DNA from: Nemertoderma westbladi
Lineage: Eukaryota > Xenacoelomorpha > Nemertodermatida > Nemertodermatidae
Direction of reading: 5' to 3'
Assembly (NCBI GenBank): GCA_032718475.1
Contig: JAUCBJ010000238.1
Coordinates: forward strand, 1-20,000
Length of the DNA: 20,000 nucleotides
Shown: one piece after another, positions 8,489 through 15,911 of the stretch
How the letters are laid out: the number at the start of each line of letters is the position of its first letter
How positions within the stretch are numbered: position 1 is the first letter of the stretch
The notes under the pieces: model-generated
Told to the model about the DNA's origin: nothing
The model's input: the letters and a program-made list of their open reading frames with translations, nothing else
Databases searched by the model: none
Program-made: the position numbers and the translations under genes

Positions 8489-9055
8489 GTCAGCAATAAT
8501 ATTAAAGGTTTTAAAAAGAATATTAGAGAATTATCAAAACATATTTTCGGCCGAAATTTCGGCCGAAATATTTTTTTACATTTGTTCAGCTCTTTCATTT
8601 GATTTCATTTTCGACCGAATATATTTTGTTACATTTTTTTCAGCTCTTTCATTTGATGTCATTTTCGGCCGAAATCTCGACCGAAATTTCGGCCGAAAAT
8701 GTCATCAAATGGAAGAGCTGAAAATGTAATAAAATATTTCGGTCGAGATTTCGGCCGAAATTTCGGCCGAAAATGACATCAAATTGAAGAGCTGAAAAAA
8801 TGTAATAATATATTTCGGCCGAAAATTCAGTCGAAATTTCGGCCGAAAATTTAGTCGAAATTTCGGCCGAAAATTTAGTCGAAATTTCGGCCGAAAATGA
8901 CATCAAATGAAAGAGCTGAAAAAATGTAATAAAATATTTCGGCCGAAAATGTCATCAAATGAAAGAGCTGAACAAATGTAACAAAATATTTCGGCCGAAA
9001 ATATGTTTTGAAATTCTCTAATATTCTTTTTAAAACCTTTAATATTATTGCTGAC
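8489..9055. mobile_element. Foldback element built on TTTCGGCCGAAA palindromes
   Basis: The ends GTCAGCAATAATATTAAAGG (8489 on) and its complement (ending 9055) are inverted over about 70 bp with one small indel. The inner part continues the inverted relationship through blocks like CAGCTCTTTCATTTGAT and their complements. Between them TTTCGGCCGAAA, or a one-base variant such as TTTCGGTCGAGA, occurs repeatedly, at about 8547-8700 and 8745-9000. The whole 567 bp could fold as one long hairpin or as many small cruciforms. It carries no gene; Ser/Ala/Glu-rich frames across it are artefacts. Target duplication is not certain. Confidence 0.85.
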
Positions 9056-9324
9056 TGCTTTTGGCGTTAACGGCGCCTCATATTTACCTTGCCAAGTAAT
9101 AGTGTTATGATAAAAAACTAATAAATTTTGAACTAAAAAATTAACTGTTTTTCTAAACATATGCTTCGAATACTGAAGTATGGAAATCGAAAACGAAATA
9201 GTTGAAATAACCTGCCACGAATGCATATGACGACATAAATACATACAAGACAATACATATGTCAATTAAAATTTCCGTACTTACATATGTTTTCAGCATA
9301 TGTGCAGAAAAACAGGAAAATTTT
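9056..9324. other. E3 interior spacer, nothing identified
   Basis: Open frames on the minus strand here run into the foldback and CGCGCA repeats and have no motif. No other structure is visible. Confidence 0.45.
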
Positions 9325-9493
9325 TGGCGCGCAAGAGCGCGCACACACACGCCATGTGCGCGCAAGCGCGTACACGTATGCCATGTGCGCGCAAGCGCGC
9401 ACATGTGGCTTGCTCTGTGGGCGCACGGCGCACGTTTTTGGCCTTTTCTGCGCACGCGCACGCGCACCCATTATTTTACCGCGCACAACGCGT
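9325..9493. repeat. CGCGCA-rich alternating purine-pyrimidine block
   Basis: The block repeats GCGCGCAAGCGCGC, GCCATGTGCGCGCAAGCGCG and CACGCGCACGCGCAC. Alternating CG/CA steps over long stretches are the classic Z-DNA-prone pattern. Frames rich in Ala, Arg, His and Cys open on both strands here and are compositional. Confidence 0.8.
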
Positions 9494-9518
9494 TTTAATT
9501 TTTGCAAACATTTTCCAG

Positions 9519-9869
9519 GCTGGCAGTCAGATCGTAATGCGGGCCACTGCCAAGTTTCTCATGCCTCACTCCGGTCACCCACCTTGGAGTGCGGTGGGAA
9601 GAGTCCCACTTACTGACATACGTCGACGACTGGACGAATCGACGAGGATTGCGATCTGGGTTTAGCGGCGGCCCGGATCCTGGGATCGCCTGGGGGAAAT
9701 GGTTGAACGTTGGGCAGACGTTATCGCACTGGATTACGTTCTCTGTGACGCGAAAGTGTGAAGCGAATTCGTTGTCGAATTGGGTCGGAAGCTGCGGGAA
9801 TTCTACTGTTCTACGGGAGTAAACCGCAGCGGTCCGGTGACTACGGACGGATACTACTGGGATAAGCAG
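9519..9869 (+). pseudogene. Exon-like GC-rich coding block with two in-frame stops
   Basis: The block has an acceptor-like end (ACATTTTCCAG before 9519) and a donor-like end (AAGCAG then GTATTT at 9870). It is 351 bp, exactly 117 codons. In phase 0 it reads AGSQIVMRATAKFL, then PLTDIRRRLDESTRIAIWV, a TAG (9663-9665), then SWDRLGEMVERWADVIALDY, a TGA (9759-9761), then SEFVVELGRKLREFYCSTGV and YYWDKQ. These segments look protein-like (amphipathic helices), so a decayed exon is a reasonable reading. I recognise no family. The minus strand is also open here for 183 codons, which is expected in GC-rich DNA and weakens the case. Confidence 0.35.
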
Positions 9870-10090
9870 GTATTTCGATCGAGTTTCTCGTATTCTCGAT
9901 GCTCGAGGCGGATAGAGAGTTGGTTGTGTTGGGCGGTGTTGTTCAATTCTATCAAACATATTAAATAATTGGTAAAATAATAAAAACACACCAGATAAAG
10001 ATACTGAGCTTATGGTAAAGAGATAGGCCGAACTTACAATTTCCAAATAGATTGTTCATATAATAAATATATTTTTGGTATTTGATTTCA
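9870..10090. other. AT-rich spacer ending in the target site of a TIR element
   Basis: Nothing coding is supported. TTGATTTCA at 10082-10090 is the left copy of a 9-bp target duplication. Confidence 0.6.
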
Positions 10091-10600
10091 AGATAGGGGG
10101 GGGGGGGGGGGGGGGGGGACTGGACGCAATAAAAATTCATCCCTCTCCAGGGGAAATTGGACGCAAATAACAACAGCTGATTACTCTCAAAAATAAAACT
10201 GTAACCTGTTCTATTGTGTTTACTTTATTGTTTTGGTTAAAATAACGTGCCACTGTAACCTGCTCCTTTCCCAAAATTGAGAAATTAATATTGAGGCGAG
10301 TTATAGTTCATATGCGTACCTCTGGTATTTTCGTATTGCAAAAATAAGACTATAAGTATGAAATACCCTATGTTATTGAGATATTGTTTATTGTTTTGGT
10401 TAGAAAAGCCCACCACTGTAACCTGCTCCTTTCCGTTAATTAAGTAATGGAGATTAGTTTATTGTTTTGGTTAGAAAACACCACCACTGTAACCTGCTTC
10501 TTTTGCCAGAGGTACGCATATGAACGATAACCTTGAGGCGGGATATTAATTCGCCAAGATGGGATTTGCGTCCAGTCTCCCACCCCCCCCCTCCTATCTC
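10091..10600. mobile_element. 510-bp TIR element with a 9-bp target-site duplication
   Basis: TTGATTTCA occurs at 10082-10090 and again at 10601-10609, directly flanking the element. The ends are inverted repeats: AGATAGG, a G-run, then GGACTGGACGCAA on the left (10091-10131) and TTGCGTCCAGTCTCCC, a C-run, then CCTATCTC on the right (10566-10600). Farther in, GTTCATATGCGTACCTCTGG (10307-10326) is inverted at 10506-10525. The middle holds three copies of TTTATTGTTTTGGTTA...CACTGTAACCTGCT (from about 10222, 10387 and 10459). No gene is present. A 9-bp duplication is usual for Mutator-like elements and is also seen in Merlin-like ones; class is not decided. Confidence 0.85.
10096..10118 (+). repeat. 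Poly-G run, 23 bases, within a terminal inverted repeat
   Basis: The run interrupts the left TIR of the 510-bp element; the right TIR has the shorter matching C-run at about 10571-10583. The G-run has therefore probably expanded after insertion. Confidence 0.95.
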
Positions 10601-10722
10601 TTGATTTCACTAAAAAATAGAATACATTGCATTTTACTGTTATAATTACTGTATTGAATAAAATAATTAATTGATTGTTTATTAAACCGTGCTAAGCACG
10701 TTGAACTGGAGCTCTAACAATT

Positions 10723-10990
10723 CCCCACTAGCGGCAGACAGGAACTGTAAAAGTCTCTGTAGAATTTCTAATTAAGCAATGCTCTTAGGTAACTACTACT
10801 AAATTTCAGATGAATCTGATCGTTGGTTCTATAATTACAGCTATTTTTACGTTTCTGTTAATTCGCCCCCTAGCGGCAGACCGGGGAACTGTAGAAGTCT
10901 GTCTGTGTGTAGAATTTCTAAATTTTTTATAGACTACATGAGTACCAAGTTTGGTTCCATTTCATCCATGATTGACCGACTTATTAGCGT
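10723..10990 (-). repeat. Two diverged family sub-repeats inside E3
   Basis: On the minus strand, CTGCCGCTAGTGGGG (10723-10737) and CTGCCGCTAGGGGGCG (10864-10879) are about 141 bp apart, the spacing of the E1 and E2 sub-repeats. Shared blocks follow (ACTTGG, TAGAAATTCTACA). Orientation is opposite to that expected from E3's ends. Confidence 0.7.
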
Positions 10991-11367
10991 TCAAACATTC
11001 CTGCCACAAACATAGCCAGAGGCAGCCACAAACGAATAAAAGCTGCAGGAACTCGAGCGATAATTAATTTATTAATTATTAAATACTGTTTCAATTAAAT
11101 TCTTTACGAAAATCTAGTCATCTTCTTTTAAATATGGACCCTGCATTCGTGGAAAATATAATATTTGATAATTCATCAGTCAGCCTACGCTAATTTCACG
11201 GCAAGTCCTTGTCATGGCCTGTGTGTAGTAGGCCATGGTACCACCCTACTACCGGTACCGGCTGACCGCGTGACCGGTGGCAACTAGCACTTCAGCACTT
11301 GCACAGCAACAGCACTACCGGCGATACACAGGTTGAAATTTATGTAGAGTTTGCTCAACAGTACAGA

Positions 11368-11374
11368 TATAAAA
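11368..11374 (+). promoter_or_regulatory. Possible TATA box upstream of the Cys4 gene
   Basis: TATAAAA lies 105 bp before the ATG at 11479. In an AT-rich region such a match occurs easily by chance, so only the position relative to the gene supports it. Confidence 0.2.
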
Positions 11375-11478
11375 TAGTTATCTAAATTATATATATTACT
11401 ATTGACAAGTATTGAAATATATACCGTTATTCGTGTTATCAGTATTTGCAACATCTGACATTGAAGAGGTGAAAGAAG

Positions 11479-12005
11479 ATGAATACCGGCACTCAACAAA
11501 ACCAACGCTTATCACAGGTCGGTATGGTTACCTCGAAACCGGCGCGACTGTCCACTCGAATACAACTTCAAAACACAAACGCCAACAATAAACTGAAAGC
11601 GAATCGAACGTCTTCAGAAGAATCTGTCATTGGGACGAAGAAAAGGAAGCCGAAACCACGGGAATGGACCACAGCTAAGATTGAATGCTCCCATTGTCAG
11701 AGTTCCTGGACCGAAATTGAAACACCAATTGCCGATGGGCTTGATCTCTCAAACCAAAACTTCCTCTGCGGGGTTTGCGTGGCAGTAAAGATTGAAAGTC
11801 TGGAAGCTGGCATCCCTAGGTATTATTATTATAAAGAGCGTCAGCCTGCGTTTAATAAATATATTTTAATACAAAACAGGTCGAACGCAAAGAGGCTTAT
11901 AATGAAGACGAGTACTGCATTGATTATATTCCTATAAACCACCTGGCTTTGCATATTGAACGTGCGTTTGGAAATAAGTTCGTGCTACCCTTCCGTGGGT
12001 GGTAG
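11479..12005 (+). CDS. Small Cys4 (CX2C-X23-CX2C) protein, probable two-exon gene in E3
   Basis: Exon 1 (11479-11784) starts at an ATG with A at -3 and encodes 102 residues: a Gln/Asn/Thr-rich amino part, a basic cluster TKKRKPKPR (53-61, NLS-like), then CSHC (70-73) and CGVC (97-100), spaced like a zinc-binding pair. The unspliced frame runs on to 11937 through YYYY from a TAT repeat and loses protein character. A donor-like GTAAAG at 11785 and an acceptor-like ACAAAACAG ending at 11879 remove a 95-bp intron in phase 0. Exon 2 (11880-12005) then encodes 41 residues, including EDEYCIDYIPINHLALHIER and FVLPFRGW, and stops at TAG. The spliced product is 143 residues. The only other GT donor nearby (AG/GTATT, 11819) would give the wrong phase. 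No family is recognised; it could be an ORF1-like or accessory transposon protein, or a captured host gene. Confidence 0.5.
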
Positions 12006-12039
12006 ATGTCGCGGTTATGTATTGGTGGGTGGGAAGGGA

Positions 12040-12053
12040 GGGGGGGGGGGGGG
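12040..12053 (+). repeat. Poly-G run, 14 bases
   Basis: Fourteen G follow a GGGTGGGAAGGGA stretch 35 bases after the stop of the Cys4 gene. Confidence 0.95.
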
Positions 12054-12208
12054 TGCAGATTAAAAGGGGTGAACACGTACTGTCCCCCTTTCTTTGATTA
12101 ATTGGTGGTGTGGGTTAATCTCTCATAACCTGATTTTGTGATACAGTCGCACAATTTTAATTTGTATCTCATAACTGGGCCTCGTGCTGCGCGAAGGCCC
12201 CACGAACG

Positions 12209-12460
12209 TGTACTCCTGTTTGGTCCCCATTCTTATTAACGTCTATAGACTTGGTTGAGAATGTACAAAGATATTTTACATGGAGACTTTATTTGCGGTG
12301 CGGTTTGTCCTATAGCAGCTACCTCGACCGACTCAACTTTCTCGTGTTACAACCTCTTGAACTAAGGCGTATTATAGATATTTTTAGAAGAGATATTTTT
12401 ATGCATCGCTTGTCTGATCATAACTTATTGGAATTTTGTCAATTTAAACGCAATATGTAA
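12209..12460 (+). pseudogene. LINE reverse transcriptase, 3' part of the interrupted copy
   Basis: From codon TGT at 12209 the frame reads CTPVWSPFLLTSIDLVENVQ, then RYFTWRL, LSYSSYLDRLNFLVLQPLEL and a terminal SDHNLLEFCQFKRNM with TAA at 12458-12460. This is the conserved carboxyl-terminal part of CR1/Jockey-like LINE reverse transcriptases (the V-Q-R-x-F-T-x-R-L and LxLxxLExRR landmarks). It completes, in the same phase, the protein cut at 7238. The 3' untranslated part runs to about 12540, with AAATAAATACATTT near the end. Confidence 0.85.
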
Positions 12461-12540
12461 TTATTATTATTTTTTATCTTATGAATAGACTATTAGTACA
12501 TTATTACTTGGTGTGGTACTCTACGGGGCCTAAATAAATA

Positions 12541-12734
12541 CATTTTTGATTTTGCTACTGTATATAAATAATATTTTTGCTAGTGTATATATATTTCTAT
12601 ATAAAACCTATAAAACAGCCTATAAGTGCTTTCACAGCCTGGGTTGTCTTCTCCTCACCTTTTACTATTTCTTATGTTATCATATCTGTATTTTAATTTT
12701 AATATCGATGAGTGTTTTCAATAAATAAATATTA
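12541..12734. other. AT-rich sequence after the LINE, nothing coding
   Basis: The 60-codon frame here is Leu/Ile/Tyr-rich because of base composition. AATAAATAAATATTA at 12719-12733 immediately precedes the palindrome. Confidence 0.5.
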
Positions 12735-12766
12735 CAGTCAAGGCGTACTATAGTACGCCTTGACTG
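12735..12766. mobile_element. Perfect 32-bp palindrome, likely TIR-only remnant
   Basis: The half-site CAGTCAAGGCGTACTA is followed at once by its exact complement, with no loop. The core CCAAGGCGTACTATA and its complement also form the ends of the 84-bp hairpin at 17428-17511. So this looks like a minimal derivative of that family, with both ends joined and the interior lost. TA precedes the left end. Confidence 0.75.
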
Positions 12767-12862
12767 CAGTACAGCTCTCCAGCAGTAGTGTGTGGTAGCT
12801 GGCTTCCACATCCACAAGCGGGTTCGTGAGTACAAATTTAAAGGAGCAACGCCATGAAAAGA

Positions 12863-12891
12863 GCCCTTAAAATTACTAGAATCACTATTTC
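12863..12891 (+). repeat. 29-bp direct repeat, left copy
   Basis: GCCCTTAAAATTACTAGAAT and the next nine bases match 15883-15911 in 26 of 29 positions, same orientation. The pair brackets the GGGGCCGTCC element at 15 bp on its left and 67 bp on its right. Confidence 0.75.
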
Positions 12892-13167
12892 CTGATTGGT
12901 TTTAAGGGGCCGTCCAAGTATGACGTCTGCACTTTTCCCCAAAATGTTGACCCCCTCCCTCCCCTAAATCAGATGTCATCAGATAGGCGTTGACCCCCCC
13001 CTCCCCTAAATCAGATTAAAAAAATTTTTGTAATAAACGATTACTGTATATTATGAAGATTATTTATAATCACTTGTAGATCATTCAATTATTATTTTTA
13101 ATCAAATTATGAATTATATAATTATAGTAAATTATAAAAAAGAACGAATTAAATTAGTCAAGTGTAT

Positions 13168-13980
13168 GCCTATGGCATCATATCTGGCTCAAAATTCAAT
13201 ATTTGAAGTGGGGTTGCAATATTTAAAAAAATTGCAAAATATTGACACATTTCAGTTTAAATATTGACACAGTACAATATAATATTGACACAGTACAATA
13301 TAATATTGACAAAGTACAATATAATATTGACACAGTACAGTTTAAATATTGAGACAGTACAGTTTAAATATCACCCCTGAATAGTGACACAGTACAATAT
13401 GAAATGACAATTCAAATTTCCCTCTCCACACATACATACTATTTGATTGGAGTTAACCCAGTACACAGAGTCACCAGTACACAGATGTCAGTGCCCTACG
13501 CCATTCCTTATTCTTACTGCCTTAATATAGCAGTATAGACTATAGAGCTGTACTAAGGCATACTGCAGTGGAGTACAGTAATTTAGTTACAGCAATACTG
13601 CTGTACAAGTCACTTTATCCACTTTATTATCAAATGGGATGTGTGTGGGTAGAGGGAATTTGAATTGTCATTTCATATTCAATGTCAATAGTGTCATTCA
13701 GTGTCAATATTTAAACTGTACTGTGTTAATATTATACACTGTACTGTGTCAATATTTAAACTGTACTGCGTTAATATTATATTGTACTGTGTCAATATTA
13801 TATTGTACTTTGTCAATATAATACTGTACTGTATCAATATTATATTGTACTGTGTCAATATTATATTGTGCTGTGTCAATATTTAAACTGAACTGTGTCT
13901 ATATTTTGCAGTATTTTTAAATATTGCAACCCCACTTAAAATATTTAATTTTGAGCCAGATATGATGCCATACTATGCCA
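13168..13980. mobile_element. Large foldback element with AATATTGACACAGTACAATAT repeats
   Basis: The left arm (13168-13440) and right arm (13634-13980) are inverted copies: TGGCATCATATCTGGCTC, GTGGGGTTGCAATAT and GACAATTCAAATTTCCCTCT all recur as complements in the same order from the outside in. Inside each arm is a 21-bp tandem (AATATTGACACAGTACAATA plus T), four to seven times. A 193-bp spacer separates the arms. If transcribed it could form a very long hairpin RNA. Repeated Ile/Leu/Tyr-rich frames here are artefacts. Confidence 0.85.
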
Positions 13981-14156
13981 AGAAAGAATAAATTATCAAG
14001 TATTGCAAAAGAATAATAAAACCTTTCAGCAGGATAAAGGTATTATATTGCATTGGAGGGGGTGGGCACGGGGGCTGGCTGTGGGGCGAGCCACGAAGTT
14101 GGCGGAGCCTTAGCGAATTGACACTGTTAGGGGGTGGGTCAATTTATGCAAATAGT

Positions 14157-14200
14157 TGTCGTCGTCGTCGTCGTTGTCGTCGTCGTTGTCGTCGTCGTTA
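14157..14200 (+). repeat. (GTC)n microsatellite internal to E2
   Basis: GTC triplets with GTT interruptions. The same tract in E1 is about 20 bp longer. Confidence 0.95.
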
Positions 14201-14321
14201 CGATTTTGACATGCTAATAACTTTGTCGGATTTAAAGCTGCCAAGTTGAAAATTTGTAGGTATCAATATGAGCAAAAGTTGAGATTTTTGAGAGACTTTC
14301 AGACACCATCAGTGCAATGGT

Positions 14322-15226
14322 CTCCCGCTAGAGGGCCACATGTCTAAACATTAAATGGCCACCCATTTCTTTGCTTTTAATCCGTTTAAGCTGAAACTTG
14401 GGAAGTATGTACTAGACCATTAGCTGTAAATTTCAAAGGAGGCTAATCTGTCTGCAGTTCTCCAGTCTGCCGCTAGAGGGCGAAATGTCCCGAATGTGAA
14501 ATTATTCTTCCATTTAGTTGTTTATGATCTGATTACGCTGAAACTTGTCATATATGTACTAGATGACATCCTGAGTCTTTGTGTGGATTGTAATCGGTCC
14601 GAAGTTTTCCAGTCTGCCGGTAGAGGGCCACATGTCTAAACATTAAATGGCCACCCATTTCTTTGCTTTTAATCCGTTTAAGCTGAAACTTGGGAAGTAT
14701 GTACTAGACCATTAGCTGTAAATTTCAAAGGAGGCTAATCTGTCTGCAGTTCTCCAGTCTGCCGCTAGAGGGCGAAATGTCCCGAATGTGAAATTATTCT
14801 TCCATTTAGTTATTTATGATCTGATCAAGCTGAAACTTGTCATATATGTACTAGAAGACATCCTAAGTCTTTGTGTGGGCAGTAATTGGTCCGGAGTTTT
14901 CGAGTCTGCCGCTAGAGGGCGAAATGTAGGAAAGTGATAACCTTCGCGAATTCCTTGATCTTAATCTATTTAAGCTGAATTTTGGAATATACAGTACCGG
15001 TATGTACTAGACCACATGCCTCGTCTTTGTGAGGAAGGTGATCGATCCGTAGTTCTTTAATATGCCGCTAGAGGGCTAAATGTATGAAAGTGAAAACCTT
15101 CCAACATTTCGTTATTTATGATCCGTCAATCGGAAACTTGGTAGATATGTAATAGACCATAGGCTGTGGCTTTGTAGGGAAACTAATCCTTCCTTCTTCA
15201 GTTACCCAGTCTCCCGCTAGAGGGTT
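14322..15226 (+). repeat. Seven ~146-bp sub-repeats with CTCF-like sites
   Basis: CTGCCGCTAGAGGGCG or a variant begins at 14322, 14467, 14614, 14759, 14906, 15062 and 15211, spaced 145-156 bp. Three sites are identical (14467, 14759 and 14906). Units carry a shared half, e.g. CCGTTTAAGCTGAAACTTGG and TATGTACTAGACCAT. The first four pair into a 292-bp higher-order unit: 14331-14622 and 14623-14914 are almost the same. Confidence 0.92.
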
Positions 15227-15328
15227 AACGTTTTCCGGGAAAATCTTCTCCTATGTTTTTATAATCCTTTCGAGTTGATACTTAGCATTAACTCATTTCA
15301 CGTGCTGCGCGAAGGCCCCACTTCGTGT

Positions 15329-15699
15329 AGTTATGTACATAGCGCTTATCTATATAGAGTTGTAGTAGGATAGCCTATCGTTTACATACTTGTACCTCAT
15401 GCGACAGCAGTTTATGAATGATAATAAACAAACATAAGCTAATAATAGGCCTATATGAACCGGTAGAGGTACCGGTACTGCAGTCTCTAACAATCATTAG
15501 CTTAGGATTAATGTTTCATTTTCAGGCGAACCCCAGTACCGCAGTACCCCAGTAGCACGCGTCCTAATCACTGAAACATGGTGACTGGTAACTGAAATGG
15601 AAGGTCACCGTGCTACGGGCCTTCGGGGGCTCCGAACAATTCAAATAGGAAAGCTATTTACTCTTCTGCTAAATCTCTTCTAGCACCTATAAATGAACA
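15329..15699. other. Spacer after E2, no gene seen
   Basis: Contains short palindromes (ACCGGT, GTACCGGTAC) but no coding frame, RNA gene or TIR that I can support. Confidence 0.5.
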
Positions 15700-15882
15700 T
15701 GCTGACGTCAGATTTTGGCTGACCCCCTGCCCTCCCCTCATCAACACGTCATCAGATTTTCCCAACCCCCCCCCCCCCCTCCCCCTAAAGTGTTGACGTC
15801 ATACTTGGACGGCGCCTAAACCAGGTACCTAGAAACGCCACCAGCTGGTTTCAAAATGCCATATTGCATGTAATTATCAGGG

Positions 15883-15911
15883 GCCCTTAAAAATACTAGA
15901 GTAACTATTTC
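15883..15911 (+). repeat. 29-bp direct repeat, right copy
   Basis: Matches 12863-12891 in 26 of 29 positions. Confidence 0.75.

Larger units (their letters stand above)
7239..12208 (+). mobile_element. TGTGGGGC-family element, long copy E3, inserted in a LINE
   Basis: The insertion begins GGGGCGAGCCACGAAGTGAG and ends CTGCGCGAAGGCCCCACGAACG. TGT lies immediately outside both edges (7236-7238 and 12209-12211). Removing 7239-12211 (one TGT copy plus the element) joins the two LINE parts in frame, which supports a single insertion with a 3-bp target duplication. At 4,970 bp it is the longest of three copies and the only one with a plausible gene (11479-12005). It contains other elements (8489-9055 and 10091-10600) and an inverted internal 3' module (7435-7453), as well as sub-repeats in the opposite orientation from E2 (10723-10990). 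So it is composite, by inversion or nesting of family members. Confidence 0.75.
14083..15325 (+). mobile_element. TGTGGGGC-family element, copy E2
   Basis: The element starts GGGGCGAGCCACGAAGTTGG and ends GCGCGAAGGCCCCACTTCG, with TGT outside at 14080-14082 and 15326-15328. Order: 5' module, (GTC)n, a conserved block (TGACATGCTAATAACTTTGT...), seven sub-repeats, 3' module. Its first 400 bp are the reverse complement of 5860-6278 in E1 with few changes, which fixes family membership and polarity. It lacks any gene. It lies inside the GGGGCCGTCC element, so it inserted there later or was carried with it. Confidence 0.8.
12906..15816. mobile_element. GGGGCCGTCC-ended inverted-repeat element, 2.9 kb
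   Basis: The left end GGGGCCGTCCAAGTATGACG (12906 on) is the complement of the right end, which closes ...GTCATACTTGGACGGCGCC at 15816 (one base differs). Both termini then carry C/T-rich or G/A-rich tracts with TCAGATGTCATCAGAT-like pieces. TTAA precedes the left end and TAAA follows the right, so a TTAA-like target is possible but unproven. I recall similar GGGGCCGTCCA ends on non-autonomous elements of many animals, from memory only. The interior contains a foldback and family copy E2, which account for most of its length. No transposase is seen. Confidence 0.65.

Noticed and set aside
8649-9265. Minus-strand frames rich in SAEIS repeats
   Set aside because: Encoded by the TTTCGGCCGAAA palindromes of the foldback.
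7938-9530. ACTTTTTCCAGGCTGG-like sequence at 7938-7957 (minus) and 9510-9525 (plus) as TIRs of a 1.6-kb element
   Set aside because: Only about 15 bp match and the following sequences diverge at once; adjacent CGCGCA blocks do not align in inverted order.
9495-10046. 183-codon minus-strand frame
   Set aside because: Covers the GC-rich exon-like block on the other strand; its amino part is in AT-rich DNA and it lacks domain features. Not excluded, but the plus-strand reading has splice-like borders.
13639-13886. Three frames of about 60 codons with VNIILYC/ILTQYN repeats
   Set aside because: Translation of the 21-bp tandem in the right foldback arm.
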